Part shown: positions 11,107 through 22,601 of the stretch, piece after piece
Numbering within the stretch: position 1 is the first letter of the stretch
Layout of the letters: each line of letters starts with the position of its first letter
Assembly (NCBI RefSeq): GCF_026151205.1
Contig: NC_087080.1
Coordinates: 8,017,297 to 8,081,296, forward strand
Source: Bolinopsis microptera
Taxonomy: Eukaryota > Ctenophora > Tentaculata > Lobata > Bolinopsidae
Reading direction: 5' to 3'
DNA length: 64,000 nt
The notes under the pieces: generated by a model
Database searches by the model: none
The model's input: only the letters and a program-made list of their open reading frames with translations
What the model was told of the DNA's origin: nothing
Made by a program: the position numbers and the translations under genes

Positions 11107-13962
11107 ATGGGGGTTATGACACAGAGTAAAAACACGATACGACTGGCAAGGAGGTGGTCCGAAGGTTGCGCAATAACCGCGAAGATGCCTACCACTAAAC
11201 TTCTCGACAGGTTCAATAAGATAGGACAGAGTAAAAACACAAGAAAGATAAAAATGCTGATGATGGGAAACATGATACTGGCTCTGAGCGTCATAGCTCT
11301 AACATGCTTCCTGCTCAAAGATAGAGGTACAGAAATTATTTCAATATATCAAACTTATTAACATTATTAAATCTTTAAAATTTAAATATGTTCTGTTAGT
11401 ACTTAGTTTAAATATGTTCTGTTAGTGTCACATCAAAACCCACAACTTAAACTATTAATTTTAAAACTGCACGTCATTATCACTTCAAAAGTACGGTTCT
11501 AACCCTTACTCTATCCTCTAGGCAAGGAGATAGTGACAACTCTTGGAAAAGAGATAGTGACAACCCTGCTGACGACACAGTTTAAAGACAACAGATCAAA
11601 ACTCCACTTCTACTCACAGAACGCCTCGGTAGACCTGGACTCCCTCTGCACGAACATAGAGACTCACACTACTGTGAATATAGAGGTATTAACATTTTTC
11701 AGGATGTTTTTATGTTTCACCCAAGGATGTCACATCTTGTTTGGAGTGTAGAGCCTATATTGATTTAGTTCGATAGATTCAGTTCTGCATTTGGTCGTTT
11801 CATTATTCCTGAATGAAAATGAATATTTTGGGGAAGTTGGTCGTTTAGCTCCGGACAGTCTATGCAACGTCTATGCAACGTCCGTGCAACAACAAAAGAA
11901 CCGTCTATGCAACGTCTATGCAACGTCCCTGCACAATGAACACTCTATGCACACTCCCTGCACGGTCAGTCTATGCAACGTCTATGCAACGTCTATGCAA
12001 CGTCCCTGCACAGTACCATATGAACACCGGCTACTAGCCGGCTACTAGCCGGCTAGTAGCCACTTTTGTAATAACAGCTCCTCAACTTCACATTAACAAC
12101 CGACTACTAACCGGCACTTGAAAAGTGGTCACTAGCCGGCTACTAACCGGCTACTAGCCGGCTAGTGACCACAAAGTGGCTACTAACCGGCTACTAAGCG
12201 GTCACTAGCCGGCTATTAGCCGAGCTCTAAAGCAGACCTATTAGTAGCCGGTTCTAAACCGGCTACTAGCCGGCACTTGAAAAGCGGTCACTAGCCGGCT
12301 ACTAACCGGCTACTAACCGGCTAGTGACCACAAAGTGGCTACTAACCGGCTACTAAGCGGTCACTAGCCGGCTATTAGCCGAGCTCTAAAGCAGACCTAT
12401 TAGTAGCCGGTTCTAAACCGGCTACTAGCCGGCACTTGAAAAGCGGTCACTAGCCGGCTACTAACCGGCTACTAACCGGCTAGTAACCACCAAGTGGCTA
12501 CTAACCGGCTACTAACCGGTCACTAGCCGGCTCTAAAGCAGACCTATTAGTAGCCGGTCTTACAGTCCCGACCTTCCCTCCCTCAGATGTACTGCCTGGT
12601 TAGTAGCCACTTGGTGGTTACTAGCCGGTTAGTAGCCGGTTAGTAGCCGGCTAGTGACCGCTTTCTAAGTGCCGGCTAGTAGCCGGTTTGGAACCGGCTA
12701 CTAGTAGGTCTGCTTTAGAGCTCGGCTAATAGCCGGCTAGTGACCGCTTAGTAGCCGGTTAGTAGCCACTTTGTGGTCACTAGCCGGCTAGTAGCCGGTT
12801 AGTAGCCGGCTAGTGACCACTTTTCAAGTGCCGGTTAGTAGCCGGTTGGTAATGTGAAGTTGAGGAGCTGTTATTACAAAAGTGGCTACTAGCCGGCTAG
12901 TAGCCGGCTAGTAGCCGGCTAGTAGCAGGTGTTCATATGGTACTGTGCAGGGACGTTGCATAGACGTTGCATAGACGTTGCATAGACGTTGCATAGACTG
13001 ACCGTGCAGGGAGTGTGCATAGAGTGTTCATTGTGCAGGGACGTTGCATAGACGTTGCATAGACGGTTCTTTTGTTGTTGCATGGACGTTGCATAGACGT
13101 TGCATAGACTGTCCGGAGCTAAACGACCAAGTTGCCATATTGCAGGTCTGGAAACACACAGTTTCAGCAGGAAAGGCCCAATATCTTCTCCCGAGTGATA
13201 TGGACATAGCTTATCACGCTGTTATGGTGTACGAGACTCAGGACCCTATGGGAGTGAGACACTACTGGTCTCAGGAGAAACAGAGAACCGAACTAGTGTT
13301 CCAACACAGGTAGGTACTTGAATTATTAATATCGTGCTTAAAGAAGGACACTTTTTGAGATAAGATCACTGTTCTCTTGTACTTTAATACGTGTCGATTG
13401 TCGAACTAGAGTCTAGGAAGATCACTCAAGTTCGACAGAGTTTGTCTAGCTACTGTACGTGAGCCATATTGATTTAGTATAGTGAAACAAGCTGCATTTA
13501 TGTTAAAAGTAACTTATTATACCTACAGTACTAATAAAGACGACGTAGTTAAGAAGATGAACGGAAGAAAGAGAATAGGAGAGGGAGCCTGGCAAACTGA
13601 CCCGAAGCTGCTGCTCAGGGACTTTTCTGCTGTGGGTACGTAACTCTATTTAACACTATTTAACATTTTACAGAGTTTTACAGTCATCCAATGAGCTAAA
13701 ACGATTCGACAATTCTAAAAGTGTTCACAAAATAAGAATATTTAAGAATATTACAAGTAGTACTCTCATCATACAGGAATAGTGCCGAAGTATTTTATTT
13801 TGTCCGAACGGGAGACAAATAGCAGAGAAGCACTCCAGTTACCATCCTTTTTACAGTAACTGTAAACACTTCGTACAAGATATGTACACACTCATGACTG
13901 ATAAGGATATACAGATAACGAGCTGGCTGGAAACTAAACCAGAGAGAGCGGTGAATATATAA
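11107..13962 (+). CDS. type II membrane protein with likely permuted papain-like (LRAT/NlpC-type) domain
   Basis: Exons 11107-11326, 11522-11685, 13146-13309, 13529-13635 and 13826-13962 join in consistent phases (1, 0, 2, 1) and end in TAA, giving about 263 residues. A basic N-terminus is followed by one membrane span near residues 49-69 (MLMMGNMILALSVIALTCFL) without a signal peptide, so the C-terminal part should face outward. Exon 3 has AYHAVMVYE and YWSQEK; exon 5 has YSNCKHFVQDMY. A His in a hydrophobic strand followed later by NC-x-HFV is the arrangement of circularly permuted papain-fold hydrolases (LRAT, PPPDE and related families), the His and Cys being catalytic there. The last junction is the weakest: acceptor at 13825 (atagcag) keeps this frame, whereas the stronger-looking tacag at 13778 leads to a short tail and stop. 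Substrate unknown. Intron 2 carries a foldback transposon ending 17 bp before exon 3. Confidence 0.6.
11839..13128. mobile_element. foldback transposon with ~0.6-kb arms and 5-bp target duplication
   Basis: Left end GGTCGTTTAGCTCCGGACAG is mirrored at the right end, CTGTCCGGAGCTAAACGACC. The flanks are AAGTT at 11834-11838 and at 13129-13133, an exact 5-bp target duplication. Each arm has an outer block of CTATGCAACGT repeats and an inner block of ACTAGCCGGCTACTAACCGG repeats; the arms meet at about 12575-12600 around a short unique centre. No transposase ORF, so it is nonautonomous. It sits inside intron 2 of the papain-like gene. Confidence 0.9.
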
Positions 13963-14408
13963 GACAGAGATAGACTTGTATTGTAAATAATGTTACGTTT
14001 ATTTATTCAGACAGGACAGATAGGACAGAGATAGGCTGGAAATCGTGATACGTTTATTTATTAATTTATTCTTAAATATTGAAATTGTTTAACAATTCAC
14101 TGATATTTTGTGCACAATTAGTTAATTCGTTTGAATTTTTTATCTACTGTATTGAGGTTGTTCGACCTTTAGAAGTACACTTTAATACGTAGTAAAAACG
14201 TAATAAATCAGCATCATGATCAATTTATGACGTCCATGATAGAATGAATAATTCTGATTTCTGATGAATATTAATTCACCCTACCAGAAGACATACTTAA
14301 CATGACCGTACCCGGTATATAACAAACAGTTTAAAGATCATTGTACAGAAGTATAGATTTTCGGACGAACTGCGGGACTCAATTATTTATTATAATAAAT
14401 GCATAAAA
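13963..14408. other. spacer between convergent genes
   Basis: Lies between the + strand papain-like gene and the - strand K2P gene 1. AT-rich; TTTATT (AATAAA on the minus strand) occurs near 13999 and 14050. No exon seen, although a perfect donor at the end of K2P exon 6 leaves room for one. Confidence 0.35.
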
Positions 14409-16328
14409 TTAAAATAATAAACAACTTACGACAGCATCGTTCTCCACAGTGACACATTTCCCACACAAGCATTCGCACGTGCTGCTGATGAAGTTTAGGA
14501 ACTGAAATAAGGAAACATTTATCCTAAGATAGGAAATACTAAGAAATAATAATTAGTAATTAGTAATATGGTTATTATAAATAATCATGAATTTATCATA
14601 CATTTCTGATACGATATTACTAGTTAAAAACTTACGGTACTGAAGTTTGAAGTCTGAGCCTCTATCACAGTACCAAGAGATATGAGTCCCAGTATAATGA
14701 AGAAAACAAAGAGAAAGTAGAATAGGGTATCCGTAGATTCGGGGTACAGATCTGAACAAGGATAACGGTTACAGTGGTAACACGTGGTTACTCTGGTAAC
14801 ACGTGGTTGCTATGAGAACAATATGATGGGAATTAGTTCAAGTTCAATTTATATGACTCATATACATTGACATTATATGACAACAAGACCTATTTATATC
14901 ATTAGCTAATAGATTTTATTACTGAGAATACACTTAACAGTTAACACAGTTAAAGTTAAGTAACTATTGAACCCACCTCCGAATCCGATGGTAGTGAAAG
15001 AGATGAAAGTAAAGTAGATGGCATCAAAGTAAGGCCAGTTCTCCTTGTACGATAGGTATGCGGAGAATGTTAAGATCACTATTATACAGAATAGTAAGGT
15101 CACTATTTGTTGAACCTGTAAAGTAGATTGGTTATTAATGGTGGAAGGTTACAATAAGATCCTAAATTATAAGTGCTGCTGTTAATAATATGGAAAAACA
15201 TACATCTGTTCAATCTAAATTTTCTTGGAATTATTTTAGTTCTGACAGTTATTATTATGATAAGAAATGAAGAATTAATACATATTATTATTAGTTTTAG
15301 CGAAAATCTCACCTTTTCATTTTCCTCATCTTTTCCTCCCAACACCTTTCTAAGCTTCTTGCACACCCATCTAATAAAGTTAGCAGTGTGTTGAGCGTAA
15401 ACCGCTAGACAAGCCATGAACAGTGGGATTCCTATCAGAGCAAAGAAGATACAGAATCCTCGTCCCTCGTCTGTAACTGGGTACATATACCCGTATCCTG
15501 GGGAATGAGATAATAATGAAGACTAGATAATAATGAAGATTGTATTGTAGATTTCACTGTAGCTTATAATGTAGATTACACTGTATATTAGAATGTAGAT
15601 TATAATGTAGATTACACTGTATATTAGAATGTAGATTATAATGTAGATTACACTGTATATTAGAATGTAGATTATAATGTAGATTACACAGTATATTAGA
15701 ATGTAGATTATAATGTAGAATAGACTAATGCAGATAAGACTCACCTATAGTAGTGACGACAGTAAGACAGAATATAACAGTTGGAGCGAAGGTCCACGAG
15801 TTAGTGATATTGGGAGTGGCCTGCAATACTTCCACCATGTGACACGGTGCTTTCAGCTCGTCGTGGAAATCCTCGTCTACATCAGCTAACAAGTCGTGCA
15901 GCTGGGGAGAGAGGAGTTACTTACCGTGGAAACCAATTGGTTACTTACCATGGTAACCAATAGTAATCATAGGTAACCAATAGTAATTATAGGTACCCAA
16001 TAGTAATTATAGGTAACCAATTATAGTAGCCACACATATTTATTAGTAATCACTAGTAACCGTTAGTAACCACTAGTAATCGTTAGTAACCATTAGTTGC
16101 CACGTTAGTAACCACTAGTAATCGTTAGTAACCGTTAGAGCGTTAGTAACCACTAATAACCACTAATCAACACTAATTACTGACCTCCTGCTCGTAGTTT
16201 TTCCTCTGCTCGTTCTCATGGCTCTCCTCTATAGCCTGGAATATAGCTGCTCCCACTGCTAAATACACCAGAACCGTGCAAAAGGTCGCAAACGCTGCGA
16301 TAGCCTTACCGTTTATACTGCACCCCAT
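14409..16328 (-). CDS. two-pore-domain potassium (K2P) channel, gene 1
   Basis: Six exons on the minus strand: 16328-16185, 15901-15745, 15497-15313, 15115-14977, 14751-14636 and 14501-14409; phases agree throughout and the product is 277 residues. TM1 is near residues 8-30 (AAFATFCTVLVYLAVGAAIF). The extracellular cap contains APCHM, whose Cys could link the dimer. The first filter is TTIGYG at 98-103, TM2 FALIGIPLFMACLAVY follows, TM3 is near 166-183, the second filter is TTIGFGD at 203-209, and TM4 is near 214-238. Two pore loops and four spans define K2P background (leak) potassium channels, which work as dimers in the plasma membrane. The tail is short and Cys-rich (CECLCGKC). The sequence GTC|GTAAGT near the end is a perfect donor at 14429-14424, so the last exon may splice onward and the true tail may differ. 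A paralogue lies at 31649-40223. Confidence 0.88.
15535..15730. repeat. 36-bp minisatellite in K2P gene 1 intron 2
   Basis: Unit GTAGATTACACTGTATATTA plus GAATGTAGATTATAAT, at an exact 36-bp spacing (for example 15571, 15607, 15643). About five copies fill most of the intron between the two pore-region exons. Confidence 0.93.
15940..16175. repeat. degenerate AGTAACCAATAGTAAT-type repeats in K2P gene 1 intron 1
   Basis: Many imperfect short copies of GTAACCAATAGTAATTATAG and GTTAGTAACCACTAGTAATC make up nearly the whole intron. Similar AGTAACC repeats follow upstream of the start codon (about 16372-16455), near 23380-23500 and near 25080-25150. Confidence 0.8.
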
Positions 16329-16455
16329 CCTGAGTGAAGGTGAAAGTTAAGATTTAAGATTTTGCAACTATTAGTAACCAATAGTAACCAGTAGTAACCA
16401 CTAGTAACCAGTAGCAACTAGTAGCAATTAGTAACAAATAGTAACCACTAGTAAC

Positions 16456-18929
16456 AAGCTTGTTTAAATCATTCCCAGTGAAATTAGTACGATAATAAAA
16501 CTAGTGATAATAATAAATGAAACTGCAGCAAAAGCTAGAGTTATAATTAGTGTAACTGAGATAATGATGTCAACTAAGATAATTACTGGAACGACAATAA
16601 ATAATCGTATTACTATCAATAGTAGATAACTACAATTCATTTAATTTAAAACGACAAAATATAAATATATATATAATAACATCATAATATAATATATTTC
16701 TGTTTCTGGAGTAAATTATTGCAACAAGCTGTTATTTTAGTAAATAAATGAAAATGATAGCATCGCACGATAAATCAATCAAATTACTAACTTACTTAAG
16801 TTACAATCATTACCAAACTAGCCAGGTCCTTAATTATAACGACCAATAAGAGTCATCATTTATTTTACATTTCATTAATAACTTAATAAGAATCTGATGA
16901 TACGTATTACATTACAGTCTACTGCGGTCGAGCCATGTTGAAGGGTTTTATATGTCTGGGTATATGACTAAATGCTGAAGCTATTTGACCTTGTTTAATC
17001 CGACAAAGCAGACAAACCGAGTAGCTGTCAGCTTACAATCAAACAGCTAAACATGAACTCATTAAACCTCCTATGTTAGAGTAACTAGTAACTATCGGTA
17101 AGATTATACTGTACACTATTTACTAATGATGACCACAGAGAAAACTTGATTCAAAGTTTTAAAAACGGGACGAAAATTTAACCAAGATTACAGCAGCCAC
17201 AAACGCACAACTAAACTTAAAATATTATGAGTAATTAAACATCTTGTAATGAAAATTACGAAGCTTCCATTCACAGGATATCCAGTTACCTGGCAACGCC
17301 CGCTCATTATGCTTCTTTAACCTCATACAAGTGCAAGCGACGAGGAAGATATTCATGCATTTCTGCACGAGGAGGAGCCCATTATAAATAATTAAAGATC
17401 ATATCATGGGCAATTAACTGAGTAAATATAGTGCTCTCATCTGCTTGTACACAGAAGTCTGGATAATGACAATGTATAGAATTATCATATTAATATGACT
17501 AGACTATAGAATGATAATATAAGGTAATAAAAACAGAGCTATTATATATATATATATATTATATATATTATATATATTACATAGCTATATATAATATATA
17601 TATATATTTCGTTGCTGTATATATATATATTATATATATAGCTATATATAGCTATCATATATATATATATATCATCATCATTACAACAGAAAGATAGAAC
17701 AATAGTATGAAAATTAGCAGGAACAATGAACTTTGCACAATAGCGTGTGCGTGCCGAATCTAATATTGCGCTAAATCCTGCTCAGTTTGATCACTTATTA
17801 CTTATTAGAATATGAGATAAGAAAACTAGAGATAGCTAGAAGGGCGATAAAATCTTGAAAACAACAAATCAACTATAAAAAGTTCCAAAAAGTACCATGA
17901 ATTACTGTTATACACTATGAAGTACACAAACAACAATAACAATCACGTACAATACAAACAGCTAATTGCAGACAACACACAAACTGTAACCATAGCAACC
18001 AGTTGCATCCTACACACCACCAACCAATCAGAGAACAGTAAACGAAGACCTCAACAAATCACAGCACAGGAAATAAGCAGCCAATCAGGTGTTGAGTAGA
18101 TCAACAGATAAGGTACGCAGTCAAGATGACGTACAGTAGGAAACAACATTGTATAAGCCAGCTGTTTTGCAGTAACATTGCTTTTTCGCTGCATTTCTCG
18201 TCTCTTTAATACACTTTTACAGCTTGATAACAGTTTCGCTGTGTTTTTTAGTGTTTTAGATCTTATCTCACACACCACGACGAACTAGACAGAAGAGCTT
18301 AGGAAAAGTCAACTGTTCTAGACAACTTACTGGAAACACAGGTAATGCTGACTAGCAGCTACGCAACAACATGACCGAGATGATAAAAATAAAGCACACG
18401 AATAAAATCACAAACCAGCTAAAATAAACGCACGACTAAAATCAGGCAGCTAAACTAAACGAGGTATAATATCTTGGAAGATGACTTAGAAAGAAAGTTG
18501 CCGAAGAAGCGCATTACTATTAACATTAGTGTCACATCAGCACGAGAGATGGCACATTAACATCACTCCACGTACTGCTCGTAAACTGCTTTAACAAGTG
18601 CTTTGAGCGCATATATTTAGCTAATTATCCGCATATATTTAGCTAATTATCCGGCATTATATGTGTTTTTGTGTCATTATCCGGTATTATATGTGCTTTC
18701 ATAATAATATGTAATCATGATTGTGGCTGTTAGAATATGACTGTGATATTAGTGAGGCGTATTATAGCAGTGTCTCGACCCAATAACAATCAAATAACAA
18801 CCAAAGACTACAGGAACAGGCCAATGAAGAGCGAAGTTTATAGAAAAATAGAGACTCGGGAACAACAGTAAGATTGAATCAATACTCCAATAGAGGAAAC
18901 ATACGCGTGGTAACATGATACCAATAATA
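16456..18929. other. non-coding stretch upstream of K2P gene 1
   Basis: AT-rich; includes the TA-rich tract at 17541-17680 and a duplicated CGCATATATTTAGCTAATTA near 18610-18650. ORFs here (up to 75 codons) show no motif. The promoter of K2P gene 1 should lie at its left part. Confidence 0.3.
17541..17680. repeat. TA dinucleotide-rich palindromic tract
   Basis: Runs of TATATA broken by TAGCTA, able to fold on themselves. Typical unstable microsatellite. Confidence 0.9.
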
Positions 18930-19797
18930 GACAAAACAGTGGGGGGGGGGGGGCAACAACTGTAAAAGATTAATTTAGGAATAATATTTTTTCAGGTGGC
19001 TTGCCAGTTTTGCTAGTTATACAGTAATCTTGTACAATTGACAAACTGCCGCTTTCCTCATAACTGATATTTGATAAAGGAGAAGAAATGAGTCTTTATA
19101 GGTGTAAATTCCACACATGTTTTACGTATGTTTGGACAATAACGGACGTTTGAGCATGTCGACAAATCGGCTATAAGCTAATCACAATCGAGCTTACATT
19201 AAAATGTAAAGGCTGAAGAAACATTTCTTTATTTGTTAGTGCTGACTGGTGACTTGTAATTCACAAAGTTACAAGACAAAATACACAAAAATGTACCAGT
19301 TTAAAATACCAAACTATAAAATACCTATAACATCCGCATCGTTAACAGTTCAGTACAATTTAACAACAACTACACTACTAAACGTACCAATGCTTTATCG
19401 TAACCCTAATATAGGTATTACATGACGTTTAATTCATCTGGTGGGTCAGCATGGTCTTATTCTCATTCAGCTAACCGAAGCAAGGCAGTAAGGTAGTACG
19501 TTTTCGTGAAAATTCGGGGTGAGAGAGCGGGAATTGAACCCACGACCTCCCGAAAACCAGTCAGGTGCTAAACCATACATGAAGTTTATATACCTAACAA
19601 ATAAAATTAATTCCGAATGTACACAACGAAACTAACAAATATTTCAATAGCTAAAAGTAAAAGAGAAAACACAGTAAAGTGCTTAGTGCAAACAGGTACA
19701 GATGGAGATAATCTCACTTATCCCTAAGAACCAACAAATTCCAGCCAAGAAGATCTGGTAAACTTGAAAAGATCTGGTGCCACTGGTGCTTAAAGTA
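18930..19797. repeat. dispersed segment, copy A
   Basis: Shares extended similarity, in the same orientation, with copy B (20511-20605 continued at 22606-23219). Shared landmarks are AAAACAGTGGGGG, GGTTTGCCAGTTTTGCTAGT, ACAAACTGCCGCTT, AATTCCACACATGTTTTAC and CCCTAATATAGGTATTACA. Copy A is interrupted by a SINE, copy B by a DNA transposon. Function unknown; probably an old nonautonomous element. Confidence 0.85.
19426..19575 (-). mobile_element. tRNA-derived SINE with 7-bp target duplication
   Basis: On the minus strand it starts TGGTTTAGCACCTGACTGG (RNA polymerase III A box), continues GGAGGTCGTGGGTTCAATTC (B box GGTTCAATTCC) and ends GATGAATTAAACG. It is exactly bracketed by TACATGA at 19419-19425 and 19576-19582. 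The paralogous copy B has an uninterrupted site near 23005, which confirms a 150-bp insertion. The tRNA part lacks an acceptor stem, so it is not a tRNA gene. Confidence 0.85.
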
Positions 19798-19925
19798 GCA
19801 AGTGTTGAAATCTAGCACTACTAGCCACTATTAGTATAGTGCAACTGAGACAATAACGTTTTATTCAATTAGGTGAAAACACACTTTTTATAAAAAACGC
19901 TCAAACTGAAAGTTCTAGTCGACGT
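19798..19925. repeat. dispersed repeat shared with 25560-25705
   Basis: Shared blocks include ATCTAGCACTA, ATTAGTATAGTGCAA, AACGTTTTATT and CGCTCAAACTGAAAGTTCTA. A second shared block (AACAAACAAACTGGGATAT ... GGAAATGTTTTAA) occurs at 20430-20500 and 25755-25840. Confidence 0.7.
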
Positions 19926-20605
19926 AGTATGTACGTGATTCGAGAAGAAGTAACGAGCACGTGAGCTAACAAGCACATCGGGAACCGAGCTAATGAGCTT
20001 GCGTAAGCGGTCGTATTATCAGTTCTATAAGGTATCACGTCAATAAAGTCCATTACATCTTAGGAGTTAGGGATAATCACTCTCCTCTAAACATGAATGT
20101 CTATTAGCCTATTAGTGAGAAGTGATTCAAATGCTGAAAAGCGGCTTTCCTCTAGCTTAGTTGTCGAATACTTTGCATTGGAATCGGAGGATAAACAGTT
20201 CGCGACATCAAAGAAGTAATCAGACCTGGACAGATATGTCTTTATATTATTTATTATTAGGGCGACCTTTTTTATTAGTTCATTAGGGCGACCCTGGTAC
20301 AAAAAAACTGTAAAAAAAAGGATCAAAATTGTCGGAAAAATCAAATTTTCGAGAAAATGTTCAAGTGAATTTTGAAGAAAAATTCGGGGGAAAGAAATTA
20401 CCAGCGGAAAAATCGGGGTTTGTGGTAAAATATTAACAAACAAACTGGGATATAAACTATAGGAAATAACTTATTAGACGTAGAGTTTGGAAATGTTTTA
20501 ATTACATAAAAAGATAAAACAGTGGGGGAGGGGGAAGATCAACTGTAAAAAATTATTCTAGGAAAAAAGATTTTGCTAGGTGGTTTGCCAGTTTTGCTAG
20601 TTACT

Positions 20606-22601
20606 CTGCCGTTTTCTGACAAAAGTGCTTAAGTAACACAAGGTTCATTTTGTGCAAATTTACTTTGAAGATTTCAATTCTGTAATTGCTCTGGGCTAGC
20701 TGCTGTCAAATTTAAACTGCACCCACTATGTTTTTAAGGTGCTTTGTCGACTTTTGAGACTTATGACAAGGTTTCATCATCCTAACTTCTCGGAAAGTGC
20801 CTCAAAATCACAAATTATAGTTTGAATTTCTTAGAAAAGTACTTTCTTTTTGAATTTCTTTTTAAATTTCTTAGAAAAGTATAGTACAGCCATATCGGCA
20901 AAAACTCCATGTTCTGATGAAAATGACCCGTTCAAACCATTGTTCATCGAAAATAAGCCTTAAACTGTTGTGATGAAACACTGGTTGTAATATTGGGACA
21001 CGCTGAAATAAAATATTTGAAAATTTCGTTTTCTGATAAAAGTCCTTAAAGTGCACCAACATTAATGGGAACTTTATCTGCGATCATTCTGACCTACAAT
21101 TTTACGACAAATTGATTGGTGATGGTTTAAGAACACGAAAACACTCCCTTCTCCCCACTCCCCAGTGGATTAAAAAATAGTGGCAACGAGAAGGAATGAG
21201 ACGTTGCAATTCCTTATAAAATTTTGTTTTTGAATCGGAATTCTACCAGCATTTCGACACTTGTTTTGACGAAGAGTTGATTGGTGATAGTACGAGATAA
21301 TAATAAATATTTCTTTAGAAATTAAATTAAGGATTCAGATGAGGCTTTCTTAGTAAAGGCCAAGGTTTTTCGAATAATGATTAATGATAATGGATATCGT
21401 AACGCAAGGTAAAGAAAAACAAGCGTATAAAAATGTGACATGATTGTTAATAATCCTGTACATAAATAAATGGTAAATGGTAAATGAAAATACACATTAA
21501 TAAATATTAATTGAGATCTGCTACATGGTCAGAGCTGGGAAGATCAACCCAAAATACTCTACTGCGGGGCTCATAAGTCTACAAAGTTTTTGAACTATAT
21601 CTTTCTTTTAAGCGCTTGCTATACCCCGTGGTTGATTTTGTGGGAAAGCTATGATTATACCTAACCGGATCAATCTCTCTTCTTTCTGCCGCAGAAATGG
21701 AGCAGAACGGAAGGAAACCTCGTTGTGCTCTGATTTCCATTCCATTTGGACCGAGTCACAGTGAAACCTGATAACCTTCACCTTCTCGAGCAGTGGTCTT
21801 TCTGTTTTGCAGCGGTTGCTTGTCCCATATGACCTAGGCCAAGAATGAAAGTCCGAACAGGCCATAGAAACAGCAGTACCCACCTTTTCCACTGCACCAA
21901 CAAAGTCCTCATAATTATGTAGCTGTCCGCACTGTTTGATGGACAGTTCCACATTATGGTGGAACGAGTCAGCGCTCATGAAGGTATGGCTTGGCTCCAT
22001 ATATTTCACTGTAATCGTATCAAGCCCGAGGTCAGGGCTGTTTATGAGCGAACATAACGCAGTGTAAAGCGTCCAGAATTTGTTCTGACCGGAACAATTG
22101 TCTGCCCACAGAATAATTTCCCGGCTTTCACCAATTCTCCCTTCACCAAAATACCTCATAGCTTTGACCCAGGTTGAAGATACGTTCTCATCTTTCCTCC
22201 CAGCAATAGCAATTTGTTTCATTTTAGGTCAAGCAAGCTAAAAATCTGCAGTCTCAACTGATTAGAGAATAAAAATTTTAAAGCAAATTTTGAAAGGTTC
22301 TGCATTGACAAATCGGCAATTTTTCGGCGAAGCTAGTGTTTCTGAAGTTTATGACCATCACCAATCGATCCGTCGTGAAAATTTAGATTTGTAAGTACCG
22401 ATTATATAGCTTCAGTTGACAGAATCAACATTTAATTAAAAGTATAATGGCATTTTAGGGGGTTCCAAAAAGAGGGTTTCGGGGGGTCGGCGAATGTATC
22501 CAATGGTCCTCAGGGATAGTTCTTGACCAAAAAACAAATGTAAGACCAAAAACCCGAAATTTCCAAAATTTTACTTAAGCACTTTTGTCAGGAAACGGCA
22601 G
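20606..22601. mobile_element. DNA transposon with 31-bp TIRs, inserted in repeat copy B
   Basis: Left end CTGCCGTTTTCTGACAAAAG (20606 on) and right end read in reverse CTGCCGTTTCCTGACAAAAG match over 31 bp with one mismatch, continuing TGCTTAAGTAA. Flanks are TACT at 20602-20605 and 22602-22605, a likely 4-bp target duplication. Copy A near 19010-19045 gives the empty site. Subterminal GATTGGTGATGG motifs are also inverted between the two halves. It contains a transposase-like ORF (21608-22222, -). Superfamily not determined. Confidence 0.85.
21608..22222 (-). CDS. transposase-like ORF with ADNCSGQNK motif, probably incomplete
   Basis: A 204-residue ORF inside the TIR element. It contains WADNCSGQNKFW, then MEPSHTFMSADSFHHNVE. 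The [AS]DNC-x-GQNK signature followed by a GHT/SHT-type motif is typical of repetitive 'DNC-GQNKN' proteins of invertebrates, which I take to be RNase H-fold transposase-related; this assignment is from memory of the motif. No upstream exon or zinc finger is visible, and the element is only 2 kb, so the protein is probably a 5'-truncated remnant, although this ORF itself is open. Confidence 0.6.
   Translation of the reverse strand: MKQIAIAGRKDENVSSTWVKAMRYFGEGRIGESREIILWADNCSGQNKFWTLYTALCSLINSPDLGLDTITVKYMEPSHTFMSADSFHHNVELSIKQCGQLHNYEDFVGAVEKVGTAVSMACSDFHSWPRSYGTSNRCKTERPLLEKVKVIRFHCDSVQMEWKSEHNEVSFRSAPFLRQKEERLIRLGIIIAFPQNQPRGIASA

Noticed and set aside
15103-15486. 127-codon ORF as a complete small protein
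   Set aside because: Its N-terminal half is K2P exon 3; the rest is intron read-through past the donor at 15312.
19500-19575. tRNA gene
   Set aside because: A and B boxes are present but the acceptor stem is missing, and exact target duplications show it is a SINE insertion.
20087-20443. 118-codon minus-strand ORF
   Set aside because: Overlaps a pogo-like repeat fragment; no motif, hydrophobic runs come from T-rich DNA.
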